Below are positions 19,096 to 28,447 of a DNA stretch of 42,229 nt, one piece after another. Every line of letters starts with the position of its first letter. Position 1 is the stretch's first letter. Below the pieces are notes generated by a model. The model did no database searches. It saw only the letters and a program-made list of their open reading frames with translations, and was not told where the DNA came from. The position numbers and the translations under genes were made by a program. Source of the stretch: Pseudoselenomonas ruminantium (GTDB lineage: Bacteria; Bacillota; Negativicutes; Selenomonadales; Selenomonadaceae); contig NZ_FNJQ01000029.1 in assembly GCF_900104055.1 (NCBI RefSeq), positions 1-42,229 of the forward strand, read 5' to 3'.

Positions 19096-20655
19096 TCAGA
19101 AGAACATATTGAGCTGAGCGCGCACGTCATTGCGGCGTTCGCCCGTATCGATATCCTTGGCAAAGGTCGCATAGGCCTCGAGCAGGAGTTTTTCATCCAG
19201 CACATAGTTGATGCCCGGACGCCAGCCCTTGGCGTTGAAGAATTCCTGCGTATCGGAGAACTGCGAGAGCGTCGGCTGATAGAGATAGGAGAGCCATGCA
19301 GACCAGGACCCCCGCTTCATGATATCGGCCTTGCCATAGGTCAGGCGGCCATAGAATACCGGCTTGCTGCTGGTATAGTTCTTATTTCTGAAGCCCCGGC
19401 CTTCACGGTCGAGACGCACAAGTTCCATATCCACATGGGCATTGCTGTCTTCCACGACCGCTGTAATATTCCATTTCTTGGTAAGCTGGCGTTCATACCC
19501 CATAAAACCATAGAGCACACGGTGCTTGTCATCCTTCTGATAATGACGGGCTGAAGGAGAAATGCCATAGAGACCAAAGGAGAGCTTGCTCTTGGCATCT
19601 GGTGCCGTCTCAAACTTCAGGGCTGTATAGTCCAGCCAATCTTTCTGCCGGCCCTGATAGATTCCCATCAGCTGCCCCATATTGGCATTATTGGCAAACC
19701 AGCTGTCGCCGGGGCCGCCCGGCCAGTCAATGACGCGACCATGGAAAGCAGTGGTGGTGATCTTGCCGGGTACCCGTACCTGCACGCCCGTTACGCGGCT
19801 GTCAATGCCGAAACCATAGGTGCCGATATCATACATGCGGCCAATGGACACATCGAAATGCTTGAATTTGCCTTCGAGGATCAGCTCATTGGCCAGGTTG
19901 GTCTGCATATCAAGGTCCGCATCGGCATGCCGCGGTTCCTTGTCATTGATGGTATCCAAGCCGCGCTGGAACTCATTGCCGACCACGATGGTCCAGCGGG
20001 GATTGACTTTGTACATATGAACCAGATGCACATTGTAGTGATTGTAACGACGGTGCATGCCATCGCCCCAGTCATTGTTCTGGAAACGCATGCGGGCAAA
20101 GCCCCACAAGCTGTATTTATCATCCAGGAGCGGTTTTTTCGGTGGCGGTGCAGCTTCCTTGCTAGCCTGCTTGGCCCCCACAGGATAGGCCTCGACCTTG
20201 CCCGCATCATTGGTATTTTTCACATCCTGCGGCGTAAGTTTGCGCGGTTCAACCTGCGGACGCACCGGCGTGCCTGCATAAGCATCATCTGTACTATTCT
20301 GCAAAGCATCCATTCGTTCGAGCTGTCCCAAAAGCTTTACCTTGCGCACATCGCCAGCATAGGCTTCCGCAAGTTTGCTGAGCGCCTCCTGCTGGGCTGC
20401 GCTCAGTCCTGCCGACTCCTGCGCATCCTTGACGATAACCGCCATCTCAAAACGGCTCAGCACCCGTCCGCTCGGGATGATTTCCTTATGATGCTCGATA
20501 TTTCCGCCTGCAATGAGTTCATTCACCACCCCGTAAGTCCAGTCCCCTGCCGGCACTTCCTCGAAGAAGCTCGTCTCGGCCGATGCACTGCCGGACACGC
20601 ATAACATCGTTCCCAAAAGTGCCCCTAAAATTTTCCTGCTTGCTGACTTTTGCAT
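19096..20655 (-). CDS. SLH-domain outer-membrane porin (OmpM type)
   Basis: After a signal peptide (ends SGSASA) the 519-residue protein has one SLH domain (about residues 30-85: VPAGDWTYGVVNELIAGG through RFEMAVIVKD), a linker with a proline-rich part and a long beta-barrel-like region from about 175, with alternating aromatic strands. It ends in LNMFF, a C-terminal Phe as in porins. SLH-porins tie the outer membrane to peptidoglycan in Negativicutes. As first gene of the operon with a rhamnosidase and PTS it probably admits the specific glycoside. This is the strongest taxonomic marker in the window. Confidence 0.9.
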   Translation of the reverse strand: MQKSASRKILGALLGTMLCVSGSASAETSFFEEVPAGDWTYGVVNELIAGGNIEHHKEIIPSGRVLSRFEMAVIVKDAQESAGLSAAQQEALSKLAEAYAGDVRKVKLLGQLERMDALQNSTDDAYAGTPVRPQVEPRKLTPQDVKNTNDAGKVEAYPVGAKQASKEAAPPPKKPLLDDKYSLWGFARMRFQNNDWGDGMHRRYNHYNVHLVHMYKVNPRWTIVVGNEFQRGLDTINDKEPRHADADLDMQTNLANELILEGKFKHFDVSIGRMYDIGTYGFGIDSRVTGVQVRVPGKITTTAFHGRVIDWPGGPGDSWFANNANMGQLMGIYQGRQKDWLDYTALKFETAPDAKSKLSFGLYGISPSARHYQKDDKHRVLYGFMGYERQLTKKWNITAVVEDSNAHVDMELVRLDREGRGFRNKNYTSSKPVFYGRLTYGKADIMKRGSWSAWLSYLYQPTLSQFSDTQEFFNAKGWRPGINYVLDEKLLLEAYATFAKDIDTGERRNDVRAQLNMFF

Positions 20656-20764
20656 ACGTTCGTTCCCCCTGATAATCTCGGATTCTTGAAGCTAAAGATA
20701 GTTTAACAAGGGAGCGGTCATTCCACTATATAACAATCGGCCATGAATATTATCCTCTGCGGAC

Positions 20765-20793
20765 ATGACAAATAATAAACTTTCCCTTATAAT
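20765..20793 (+). promoter_or_regulatory. Promoter of the AraC-type regulator gene
   Basis: ATGACA (20765-20770, five of six consensus bases) is 17 bp before a perfect TATAAT (20788-20793). It lies in the 179-bp divergent region shared with the SLH-porin operon, whose own promoter probably includes TATAGT on the other strand near 20730. Confidence 0.6.
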
Positions 20794-20834
20794 GAGCATA
20801 AAGTAAGAATAACCATAAGCTAAGAGGACATAAA

Positions 20835-21896
20835 ATGATTTATTTCAGCGATTTGATGCCGCTGACAGCGGTTGAACTGGATTACAGGGCACTGATGCAG
20901 GCTTATCCTTTCATCCACGAAAATAAGGGTGCCTTGCGCACCCTGCCGGAACTCATTGCCGCCACCGCCCCCTATCCCCGCTATGAAACGGCCTATCTCA
21001 AGCACTTTGCCCGTTTCGAGCACGAGGAAAAACTCACGGAAAACCTGTTCCGCCGTAAGCAGGCCGTGGAAGTCATGATGCATCCCCGCTTCGTGCCGGG
21101 CTTTCTGCACACCCATGATTTTTTCGAGCTCATCTATGTGCTGAGCGGCACAGTGGAACATTACACAGGCCAGGAATGCCAGCAGCTCTCCCCCGGCGAT
21201 ATCTGCATCGTTGCCCCCCATGTCACCCACGGCATCGGCACATGCCAAAAAGACACGCTCGCCATCAATGTGGTCTTGCGTGCCAGTACCTTTGCGGAAA
21301 CTTTTTTCAATATTTTGCAGGAAGACGCCATGCTGACCGCCTTCTTCACCCGTGCCCTCTTTAACAGCGGCAATGGCAGTGGCATGCTGCACTTCCGCAC
21401 AGAAAACAATGCCGAAATCCGGCAGATCATGCTGACCATGCTCTACGAATTCCGGCAAAACAAGCTCTATGCCGATAAAATGCTCAACTCCCTGATGACC
21501 TCCTGCTTCATCCTCCTTCTGCGCAGCCATGCTGACAGCGCCAAAACAGCCATAACGGCTGACCGCCGAACAAACTTAGTGCCCATCCTCCATTATCTGC
21601 AGAACAACAGCGAGAGCCTCACCCTGCACCGGCTCGCGCAGCATTTTTCCTACAGCGACCGCCAGATGACGCGCCTGCTCCTGCAGAGCACAGGCAAGAA
21701 CTTCACCCAGCTCATCCAACACCTGCGGCTTACCAAAGCCCGCAACCTGCTATCCCATAGCAACCTGCCCATCCAGGAAATCATCAATCGCTGCGGCTAC
21801 ACCAATCCTACCTACTTCTATCGACTGTTCAACCAGCAGTTTCAGATGACACCAGCAGAATTCCGCAGCCAAGCACAGGATGCTTCAAGCGGTTGA
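20835..21896 (+). CDS. AraC-family transcriptional regulator
   Basis: The 353-residue protein has a cupin-like ligand domain (HTHDFFELIYVLSGTVEHY, about residues 95-165) and a C-terminal pair of helix-turn-helices (LTLHRLAQHFSYSDRQMTRL, then IQEIINRCGYTNPTYFYRLF and MTPAEFR). AGAGGA seven bases upstream supports ATG 20835. It diverges from the porin-rhamnosidase-PTS operon and is very likely its regulator, responding to rhamnose or the glycoside. AraC-type regulators of this plan usually activate. Confidence 0.9.
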   Translation: MIYFSDLMPLTAVELDYRALMQAYPFIHENKGALRTLPELIAATAPYPRYETAYLKHFARFEHEEKLTENLFRRKQAVEVMMHPRFVPGFLHTHDFFELIYVLSGTVEHYTGQECQQLSPGDICIVAPHVTHGIGTCQKDTLAINVVLRASTFAETFFNILQEDAMLTAFFTRALFNSGNGSGMLHFRTENNAEIRQIMLTMLYEFRQNKLYADKMLNSLMTSCFILLLRSHADSAKTAITADRRTNLVPILHYLQNNSESLTLHRLAQHFSYSDRQMTRLLLQSTGKNFTQLIQHLRLTKARNLLSHSNLPIQEIINRCGYTNPTYFYRLFNQQFQMTPAEFRSQAQDASSG

Positions 21897-21951
21897 CATC
21901 CTGAGCAAACAAACTGATGAATTCGGCCCCATATTCATGATGGGAAAATCT

Positions 21952-21992
21952 GAAAAAACCACCCCTTTTTCCAATCAAGGAGTGGTTTTTTC
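21952..21992. terminator. Bidirectional terminator between araC-type gene and deoxyribose operon
   Basis: GAAAAAACCACCCCTT and AAGGAGTGGTTTTTTC form a stem with one mismatch and T-runs on both strands. It lies between convergent genes ending at 21896 and 22034. Confidence 0.85.
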
Positions 21993-22033
21993 ACACTATC
22001 GAATGACAACTTCAGAATGATGGATGCTTTTCT

Positions 22034-22951
22034 TTAACACTTTTGTAAGAAAGCATCTACTTCCGCGGGCGCAGGATATGATTTTTGCGTTCCTTTTTTG
22101 GTTACGCTCAATGCCGCAAATGCACTGGCCTGACGCATAGATGCCCATACATCATGTGTTTTCACATAATGGTTAGCGAAACAGCCTATAAACGCATCAC
22201 CAGCTCCGGAAGTATCTACCGTATCAACCGTAAATGCCGGTAACATTTTACTGCCATTAGCAGATACCCATAAACTGCCGCGTCCCCCTAATGTAACAAT
22301 TACATCCTTCAAACCTTTTTCAATCAGCATTTCTGCAGCAGCCTTTACCTCATCATCCGTACTCGTCGGCCTGCCGGTCAGTATAGCCAGCTCAGATTCG
22401 TTTGGCATAAAAAACGTGCAATGGCATACTTTCTCAATATCCAGCTCTTTCGTCGCTGGTGCTGGATTTAACAGTACAGGGATATGATGCTGTTCACCAA
22501 ATTCGATTGCATGATAAACCGTCTCCAATTTGATTTCCAGCTGTAAGATTATTAAATCGCAGGCAGATAAATCCTTTGCAGCTGCATCAATATCAGCTGG
22601 AAGCAAATAGTTATTTGCCCCTTTAATAATGAGGATACTATTACGGCCATCTTTATCCACAAAAATAGGTGCCACCCCGCTGGATACGCCAGCGACTTTC
22701 TGTACATAGGTTGTATCAATTCCCATTTTTTGGAAATTCTTAATCGTATTATCAGCGAAGGCATCATCACCGACTTTAGTCATCATAAGCACATCAGCAC
22801 CACATTTAGCCGCAGCTACCGCTTGATTTGCGCCTTTACCGCCACAGCCCATTTCGAAAGATGGAGCTTCCAGCGTCTCGCCAATTTGAGGCATCCTTTC
22901 AATATAGGATGTTAAATCAACCATATTGGAGCCTATTACTGCAATTTTCAT
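22034..22951 (-). CDS. deoK: Deoxyribokinase / ribokinase, PfkB family
   Basis: The 305-residue protein has both PfkB signatures: GCGGKGANQAVAAAKCGADV near residue 36 and the ATP/active-site motif VDTVDTSGAGDAFIGCFA near residue 240. The start IAVIGSNMVDL has Met where ribokinases usually have Asn (GSxNxD), as recalled for Salmonella DeoK, which phosphorylates 2-deoxyribose at O5. The operon contains deoC, whose substrate is deoxyribose-5-phosphate, which supports deoxyribokinase over ribokinase. It is the last gene of the operon. Confidence 0.88.
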   Translation of the reverse strand: MKIAVIGSNMVDLTSYIERMPQIGETLEAPSFEMGCGGKGANQAVAAAKCGADVLMMTKVGDDAFADNTIKNFQKMGIDTTYVQKVAGVSSGVAPIFVDKDGRNSILIIKGANNYLLPADIDAAAKDLSACDLIILQLEIKLETVYHAIEFGEQHHIPVLLNPAPATKELDIEKVCHCTFFMPNESELAILTGRPTSTDDEVKAAAEMLIEKGLKDVIVTLGGRGSLWVSANGSKMLPAFTVDTVDTSGAGDAFIGCFANHYVKTHDVWASMRQASAFAALSVTKKGTQKSYPAPAEVDAFLQKC

Positions 22952-22970
22952 AATATCACCTGCTTGAATC

Positions 22971-23996
22971 TTATTCTTTCAACCCTGTAGTCACCTTAAA
23001 GTCACGAACCTCATCCGGCTTCAACATAATAAGCGTACCGGCTTTTTTCGCAGCATTAAAGCCCTCCGGACGGCAAGTCGCCGGCAGACAAAAAGCTGCA
23101 ACCTGTAAATCAGGATTATACATAATCCAACGTGTAGCACAAGGAAAATCATGTGAAGAAAACTCTGTCTTAAAGCCATAACCTTTAGGTGAATCCATTT
23201 CCACCATTATTTCTTCCGCATACTGGTCGATATGGTCAGCCATAAACACGATTTCCGGATCATACATTTCTGGCTGATTCAAAACAGACAGGGACTTACC
23301 TTCTTTTTGCAGTGTTTTTATCTCTTCATTGTAAGCCAGCCATTTTTCTGTCGGATGAACATGTCCTGGAATTGATTCACGCAGCTTAAACGCGGCAGCT
23401 GGAATATTCGAATTGAAAGTGCCCCCATCGGTATATGCATAGTTCATATGACACATATACTGCAACGGCATAGGAGCTGCCGTCAAATTATGTACATGCA
23501 TTTCAATGATAAAACGTCCGGAACCTTTGGACAGCGTAACTTTCGGCTCAGCAATATAATGATAGCCGAATCCCTGCAAATACTCATAATGGCTGACCAA
23601 AGCCACCGTATCTCCATTTAATTCCAGCCAAGCATTGTCCATCTCTGCACAGGAAAACTCACCATGCATAGGATGATTATCATCCGGTGCCGGACAGCCA
23701 TTGGCCAGTAATCCGGAATGAAAGGCAAAGCATCCATAGGTATCCACAATGCATGCAGCGGGTTTTGGTTGAGAGAAAATATTCTTCAAGCGCAGGCTTA
23801 TACCATCAAAATTGGCATCCCAAATAATTTGCCCCATATAAGGCAGCAGTTCAACATACCCCCGAGAGTTTTTAATCTTCAAGGATTGAATTCCTGACGG
23901 ATACTGAAAAGCTGTTACCTGAAACTCATCATTTTCCAATAACACCTTGGCAGTTTCCGTAAAAAAACTCCTATCAAGCATAATTTTCGTACTCAT
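22971..23996 (-). CDS. deoX: DUF4432 aldose-1-epimerase-like protein (DeoX-like)
   Basis: The 341-residue cytoplasmic protein has the galactose-mutarotase-like beta-sandwich pattern of DUF4432 (YELLPYMGQIIWDANFDG-like text, HGEFSCAEMDNAWLEL, and HVHNLTAAPMPLQYMCHMNY). The family contains DeoX of the Salmonella deoxyribose operon deoKPX. A sugar-anomer or isomer conversion feeding the kinase is the usual proposal and is not proved. It sits between the permease and kinase genes with short gaps, so it is in the same transcript. Confidence 0.82.
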   Translation of the reverse strand: MSTKIMLDRSFFTETAKVLLENDEFQVTAFQYPSGIQSLKIKNSRGYVELLPYMGQIIWDANFDGISLRLKNIFSQPKPAACIVDTYGCFAFHSGLLANGCPAPDDNHPMHGEFSCAEMDNAWLELNGDTVALVSHYEYLQGFGYHYIAEPKVTLSKGSGRFIIEMHVHNLTAAPMPLQYMCHMNYAYTDGGTFNSNIPAAAFKLRESIPGHVHPTEKWLAYNEEIKTLQKEGKSLSVLNQPEMYDPEIVFMADHIDQYAEEIMVEMDSPKGYGFKTEFSSHDFPCATRWIMYNPDLQVAAFCLPATCRPEGFNAAKKAGTLIMLKPDEVRDFKVTTGLKE

Positions 23997-24019
23997 AATG
24001 AATCACCCCATCAAACAAT

Positions 24020-25357
24020 TTAGTGCTGACCTACAATATGTTCTTCCGATACACCTTCCTCCATATGCTTCGTTTCCCGAATTTTGCTAAGGAAATAATA
24101 GCCTACATAGGCAAAGCAAAGGAAGTTAACGATGAAGGAGAATTGCAAGGAACCCGTGATATCCGAAACATAACCTTGAACAGCAGGTACAACCGCACCA
24201 CCGATGATGGACATAACCAAAACTGCACCAGCCGTTTCCGTATATTTCTGTTCAACAGTTTTTAAGGTTTCAGCATAAATTGTTGCCCAGCACGGCCCCA
24301 TAAGAACACTAATCGCTACAGCCGCGTAAACAGCTGTAAAACTCGGCATAAAGGATACATAGAGAATCAGCAAGCATCCCACAACAGCATAGGAAGCCAA
24401 AACTTTATTCGTCGAGAATTTTGACAAAAGGAAGTTGGCGATGAATTTACCTACAAAGAAACAAGCATAACTAATTACCATAAAGTTAGCAGCCATACGT
24501 TCATTTATAGAAGCATCCATTTCCAAAGCCAGGCGAATCGTAAAAGACCAAACAGCTACCTGCATCCCCACATAAAGGAACTGACACAAAATACCTTTCT
24601 TAAAAGGCACATTGCTTGCTAAATAACCAAGCGTTTCCTTCATCGATACGCTGCTCTTCTTCTCCTCACCGGCAACCTTACAAGATGGATATTTCGTAAT
24701 GGCAAACAATGCCAATACTCCCAACAAGACAAAAATCATTGTCTTATACGGTTCCAACGTATTCATCAGCATATCCAAACGATAAGCATGAGCCTGCTGA
24801 GCCGTCATCGTTGCCAGCTGGCTGGCCATGCTATCCCCTTCTTGGAAAATCAAATATTTTCCCAGCAAGATGCCCCCTGCTGCGCCAATCGGATAGAAAG
24901 TCTGGCTGATATTAAGGCGTAAAGTTGAATACTTTTCCGGCCCCAACATAGTACTATATGTGTTGGATGCAGTCTCCAAGAATCCCAACCCAATCGCAAT
25001 AGCAAATATGGCAAACAAGAACATGGTATATGTTGCCATATGTGATGCTGGGAAGAACAACGAACAACCAGCTATATAGAATAACAGGCCACAGATAATT
25101 GCCGTTTTATACGTAGTTTTCCGAATAACCATTGATGCCGGAATTGATACGATGAAATATCCACCATAAAATGCACTTTGAACCAGAGCGCTTGCAAAGT
25201 CACTCAAATCAAATACACTCTTGAATTGGGTAATCAATACGTCATTTAGACTTGCCGCTGCCCCCCACAACGGAAACAGGCAAGAAAGCAGAATAAACTG
25301 GAAGATAGGTGTACGATCGAGATAACCATTTTCTAACTGAGTCCACTTTTTTCCCAT
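24020..25357 (-). CDS. deoP: Sugar:H+ symporter, FucP-type MFS (probable deoxyribose permease)
   Basis: The 445-residue integral membrane protein has about 12 membrane segments. The N-terminal part (FILLSCLFPLWGAAASLNDVL, split by the family's N-D pair, and FKSVFDLSDFASALVQSAFY) is typical of the L-fucose permease FucP branch, in which DeoP also falls. Between deoC and deoX/deoK it should import 2-deoxyribose with protons. Other 6-deoxy sugars would also fit FucP alone; the operon decides the call. Confidence 0.85.
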   Translation of the reverse strand: MGKKWTQLENGYLDRTPIFQFILLSCLFPLWGAAASLNDVLITQFKSVFDLSDFASALVQSAFYGGYFIVSIPASMVIRKTTYKTAIICGLLFYIAGCSLFFPASHMATYTMFLFAIFAIAIGLGFLETASNTYSTMLGPEKYSTLRLNISQTFYPIGAAGGILLGKYLIFQEGDSMASQLATMTAQQAHAYRLDMLMNTLEPYKTMIFVLLGVLALFAITKYPSCKVAGEEKKSSVSMKETLGYLASNVPFKKGILCQFLYVGMQVAVWSFTIRLALEMDASINERMAANFMVISYACFFVGKFIANFLLSKFSTNKVLASYAVVGCLLILYVSFMPSFTAVYAAVAISVLMGPCWATIYAETLKTVEQKYTETAGAVLVMSIIGGAVVPAVQGYVSDITGSLQFSFIVNFLCFAYVGYYFLSKIRETKHMEEGVSEEHIVGQH

Positions 25358-25389
25358 GGTATGATTCCCTCCAATACGTTTATGTATTT

Positions 25390-26043
25390 TTACAGTTCAG
25401 ACTGTAATACTTTTACTGCAGCACTCGCACCCAGACGGCAGCAACCAGCCTTTAGATATGCTTCCATCTCTTCACGCGTATGAATACCACCTGAAGCCTT
25501 CATCCCCACGCCCTCTTTAATGTGTTTACGGAACAGCTCGATGTCTTCCAGCTTAGCCCCTGCCGAACCAAATCCAGTGGAAGTCTTGATGATATCGGCG
25601 CCACTTTCATTTACACACTGACAAGCTGCGATCTTTTCCTCTTCGGTCAGAAAGCAAGTTTCTACAATTACCTTCAAAATTCTGTCCCCTGTTAAGCGTT
25701 TCAAAGCCTTGATTTCATCGGTAACGTAATCTTTTTCTCCAGCCTTCAGCATACCAACATTTATTACCATGTCAATTTCAGAAGCTCCGTCTGCCAAAGC
25801 CTGCGCCGTCTCTGCAATTTTGGCTGCGGTATTGCAATTACCGTTAGGAAAGCCTACCACTGTAGCTATCTTTATTGCATCACCATATTGTTTCTTAATA
25901 CGTGACACATAGCAAGAAGGTACCATCACCGTAGCTGTATGATACTTTTGAGCCTCATCGCAGATTTTCTGAATCTCAGCCCAGGTTGCTGTTTGTTTCA
26001 GGTACGTATGATCAACACGCCCTAAAATCTCGTTTGCATTCAT
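25390..26043 (-). CDS. deoC: Deoxyribose-phosphate aldolase
   Basis: The 217-residue class I aldolase splits 2-deoxyribose-5-phosphate into glyceraldehyde-3-phosphate and acetaldehyde. It carries VDHTYLKQTAT at the start, EIDMVINVGMLKAGE, the first active Lys in ILKVIVETCFL, the Schiff-base Lys in GADIIKTSTGFG and GVGMKASGGIHT. Length matches the bacterial family. It is the first structural gene downstream of the DeoR-type operator and promoter, with an AGGAGAGGA ribosome site. Confidence 0.95.
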   Translation of the reverse strand: MNANEILGRVDHTYLKQTATWAEIQKICDEAQKYHTATVMVPSCYVSRIKKQYGDAIKIATVVGFPNGNCNTAAKIAETAQALADGASEIDMVINVGMLKAGEKDYVTDEIKALKRLTGDRILKVIVETCFLTEEEKIAACQCVNESGADIIKTSTGFGSAGAKLEDIELFRKHIKEGVGMKASGGIHTREEMEAYLKAGCCRLGASAAVKVLQSEL

Positions 26044-26090
26044 TCTTTATCCTCTCCTTTTGTTGACTGAAAATTTTCTTTACAGTGATT

Positions 26091-26141
26091 ATTGTAGCAC
26101 TATCCTGAAATAATGTAAAGTTGTTTTTGAAATTTATTTCA
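26091..26141 (-). promoter_or_regulatory. deoC operon promoter with DeoR-type operator
   Basis: On the reverse strand TTTACA (26119-26114) and TACAAT (26096-26091) are 17 bp apart. Upstream of -35 is the dyad TGAAATTTATTTCA (26128-26141, 6-bp arms). A half copy, TGAAAT at 26106-26111, lies in the spacer in the orientation of the dyad's second arm when read from the gene strand (ATTTCA). This dyad-plus-spacer-half-site plan is the one described for the Bacillus subtilis DeoR operator. Deoxyribose-5-phosphate would release DeoR. Confidence 0.8.
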
Positions 26142-26158
26142 GTCCCAAATAATCGAAA

Positions 26159-26183
26159 GGCCGTAACATCACTTGTTACAGCC
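26159..26183 (-). terminator. Terminator of deoR
   Basis: GGCTGTAACA and TGTTACGGCC (reverse strand) form a 10-bp stem with a five-base loop and one G-U pair, followed by TTTCGATTATTT. It separates deoR from the deoC promoter, which therefore works independently. Confidence 0.75.
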
Positions 26184-26203
26184 TCTTAGATAGATATTCA
26201 ATT

Positions 26204-27145
26204 TTACGCCAGTAAAAGCTTCGCCGTATACTGGTCCGTCACCAAAGCAGTAGCAAATCCGCCACCTAATGCTGCCTTTATGGCGGAAACCTTGTGTTTT
26301 CCACCAGCTAAAAGAATACGCGTTTGTTTCTTCTTCAGGTCACTTAACGTAATCCCCACAGTCCGAGCATCAAGCTCTGGTTCACAAATTTCGCCATCTG
26401 CATCGTAAAAACGCGAACAAATATCGCCCACAGCACTGGATGCAATGCGTTGCCTTTCTTCTTCGTTTATAAAATACCCTAAATGAAATATAGTTGAACC
26501 TTCGCTGGCTGAACCGACTGTGAACACAGCTATATTAGCGTCTCGTCCTAATTGAAGGATATGCTTGATGAACTTATCTTGATAAACAATGTCTTTTACC
26601 TCCACTGTGTCAAACATAACCGGCAAAGGTAAATAACACCCCTCTGCTGAGAACGCCTGCGTAAAAGAATCCAAAATTTCCTGTGCATAGGTCTTGTTAC
26701 TATTAAGGCTTATACCGCCCTTCAACTCCACCACCTTCGTGTGTTGCAGCGGTTTTACCGGCAGCCGCTTAGCCATCTCATAGAGTGTCGAGCCCCAGCC
26801 AATCCCAATAATATCTCCATCCTTTACAATATTGACGATGTACTCTGCTGCTAATTCGCCAATAGCTTTTTTTTGCTCGATTATAGTTTCCATCGAGGCT
26901 CTTGCTACTTTTACAACCTGAAGGCCATATTTTATTTGCAGCCTGTTTTCCAACACAGCCATACTTTCAACCGGATCGCTGATTTTAATGCTAACATAGC
27001 CTTGGTCCTTAGCATATCGTAACAGACGAGACACTGTTGGTCTTGATAGTTTCAGTACCTCTGCAATTTTCTGCTGGCTCATATCTGATTCATAATATAG
27101 TTTTGCAACGGCAATACTTTGTTCATCCCTAATATCTATGGCCAT
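26204..27145 (-). CDS. deoR: DeoR, deoxyribonucleoside operon repressor (SorC family)
   Basis: The 313-residue protein has an N-terminal helix-turn-helix (YYESDMSQQKIAEVLKLSRP, then TVSRLLRYAKDQGYV) and a SorC-type sugar-phosphate domain with GDIIGIGWGSTLYEMA, VVELKGGIS and AVGDICSRFYDADGE. Length and motifs agree closely with Bacillus subtilis DeoR. ATG 27145 is chosen because GGGGAG lies eight bases before it; GTG 27154 is too close to that site. It has its own promoter and terminator and lies directly upstream of deoC in the same direction. It should bind the operator at 26106-26141 and respond to deoxyribose-5-phosphate. Confidence 0.92.
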   Translation of the reverse strand: MAIDIRDEQSIAVAKLYYESDMSQQKIAEVLKLSRPTVSRLLRYAKDQGYVSIKISDPVESMAVLENRLQIKYGLQVVKVARASMETIIEQKKAIGELAAEYIVNIVKDGDIIGIGWGSTLYEMAKRLPVKPLQHTKVVELKGGISLNSNKTYAQEILDSFTQAFSAEGCYLPLPVMFDTVEVKDIVYQDKFIKHILQLGRDANIAVFTVGSASEGSTIFHLGYFINEEERQRIASSAVGDICSRFYDADGEICEPELDARTVGITLSDLKKKQTRILLAGGKHKVSAIKAALGGGFATALVTDQYTAKLLLA

Positions 27146-27184
27146 ACACAACACTCCCCATCAATATCTGTCTTTTTCTCAATC

Positions 27185-27213
27185 AGTATAGCACGGAGAA
27201 AACATCATGTATA
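27185..27213 (-). promoter_or_regulatory. deoR promoter
   Basis: On the reverse strand TATACA (27213-27208) and TATACT (27190-27185) are separated by 17 bp. The leader to ATG 27145 is about 33 bases. Confidence 0.55.
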
Positions 27214-27274
27214 CCTTTATTCTTATTGGCCAAACACCTGACACCATGTCAGCCGGCAGAGAAAGAATTTCATC

Positions 27275-27847
27275 TCAGTGCAAGACCTGCTGAATCATGC
27301 CCAGCACCAATCCGGCCACACCTGTCCCAGCCAAAAGCTTGATCACACCGACTTTTCTGCGCACAGCCACCAGCGAAACCGCTAGAATAAGCATCCCCAG
27401 TGGATCAACCGTACTCAGGTCTTCCGGCAGGGTTTCCACATTCCAGAGGGCCAGGACCACGAAACTGATGCCTGCAGCGGCAATCAGGGCCACCACGGCG
27501 GGACGCAGGCCGTTGAGGATGCCGCGGATGGGGCCGATATCGCCGTATTTGAAGAAGAGATTAGCCAGCACGATGCCCAGGATAAGAGAAGGCGTACAGA
27601 AGCCCACCGTGGCACAGATGGCACCGGGAATCCCGGCAATCTTCATGCCGGCAAATGTAGCGGCGTTGATGCCGATTGGCCCCGGCGTCATCTGGGAAAT
27701 GGTGAAGATATCCACGAATTCCCCCAGGCTCATCCAATGGTAAGTATCCACCACGGCAGCCTGGATCAGCGGCATCGAAGCATAACCGCCACCCACGCAG
27801 AAAATGCCAACTTTGGCAAATTCCCAAAATAAAGTCAAATAAATCAT
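27275..27847 (-). CDS. Chromate transporter, short-chain (second half)
   Basis: The 190-residue membrane protein is a one-domain CHR (ChrA) protein: FWEFAKVGIFCVGGGYASMP at the start, TISQMTPGPIGINAATFAG and three or more further membrane segments. Short CHR proteins function as pairs with opposite membrane orientation. Its partner is encoded 12 bases upstream. The pair may export chromate or another oxyanion; in many gut and soil bacteria the true substrate is not known. Confidence 0.88.
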   Translation of the reverse strand: MIYLTLFWEFAKVGIFCVGGGYASMPLIQAAVVDTYHWMSLGEFVDIFTISQMTPGPIGINAATFAGMKIAGIPGAICATVGFCTPSLILGIVLANLFFKYGDIGPIRGILNGLRPAVVALIAAAGISFVVLALWNVETLPEDLSTVDPLGMLILAVSLVAVRRKVGVIKLLAGTGVAGLVLGMIQQVLH

Positions 27848-27859
27848 GTGCTCGCCTCC

Positions 27860-28447
27860 TTATTTGCCATACTCTGCACCGCGCAGGAACATCAAGCCCA
27901 GCAGGCCGTCAATCACGACCAGCAGCATGATGTTGATATCAAAAAAGAAATTGGCCACAAAAGTGCCTGCGATGATGGCCAGAGGCCATAGCAATTTTTT
28001 CTGCCACTGCTTCTTGAGCAGGTCAATGGCTACATTGACAATCAACGCCGTTGCTCCGCACTGCATGCCCTTCAAGGCATAGCGCACATAGGGATTGGCC
28101 GCAAACCAATCATAGGCGCAGGATATGATGGACAGGGTGATCAGTGGCGGCAGGATGGTCGCCGATAGCGCCGTCAACGCGCCTGCTATGCCTGCCATGC
28201 GATACCCCAGGATGATGGATGCATTGACCGCCACCACGCCGGGCATGGACTGGGCAATGGATACAAGGTTCAATGTATCCTTATCATTGAGCCAGCCATA
28301 TTCATCCACATACTTGGCCCGCAGCAGCGGAATGATCACAAAACCGCCGCCTACCGTAAAAGCGCTGATGAGAAAAGTCGATTGGAAGAGTTTCCAATAA
28401 AAATTGGGGCAGGCTGCTTCCACAGATTTCATTTCCTCGTTGGACAT
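27860..28447 (-). CDS. Chromate transporter, short-chain (first half)
   Basis: The 195-residue membrane protein has the matching CHR signature: FWKLFQSTFLISAFTVGGGF (starting at YWKLF), VSIAQSMPGVVAVNASIILG and several membrane segments. It is encoded directly after a LysR gene, whose stop is immediately before this ATG, and before its partner. The three form a LysR-chr-chr operon, in which the LysR protein is the likely regulator. Confidence 0.88.
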   Translation of the reverse strand: MSNEEMKSVEAACPNFYWKLFQSTFLISAFTVGGGFVIIPLLRAKYVDEYGWLNDKDTLNLVSIAQSMPGVVAVNASIILGYRMAGIAGALTALSATILPPLITLSIISCAYDWFAANPYVRYALKGMQCGATALIVNVAIDLLKKQWQKKLLWPLAIIAGTFVANFFFDINIMLLVVIDGLLGLMFLRGAEYGK

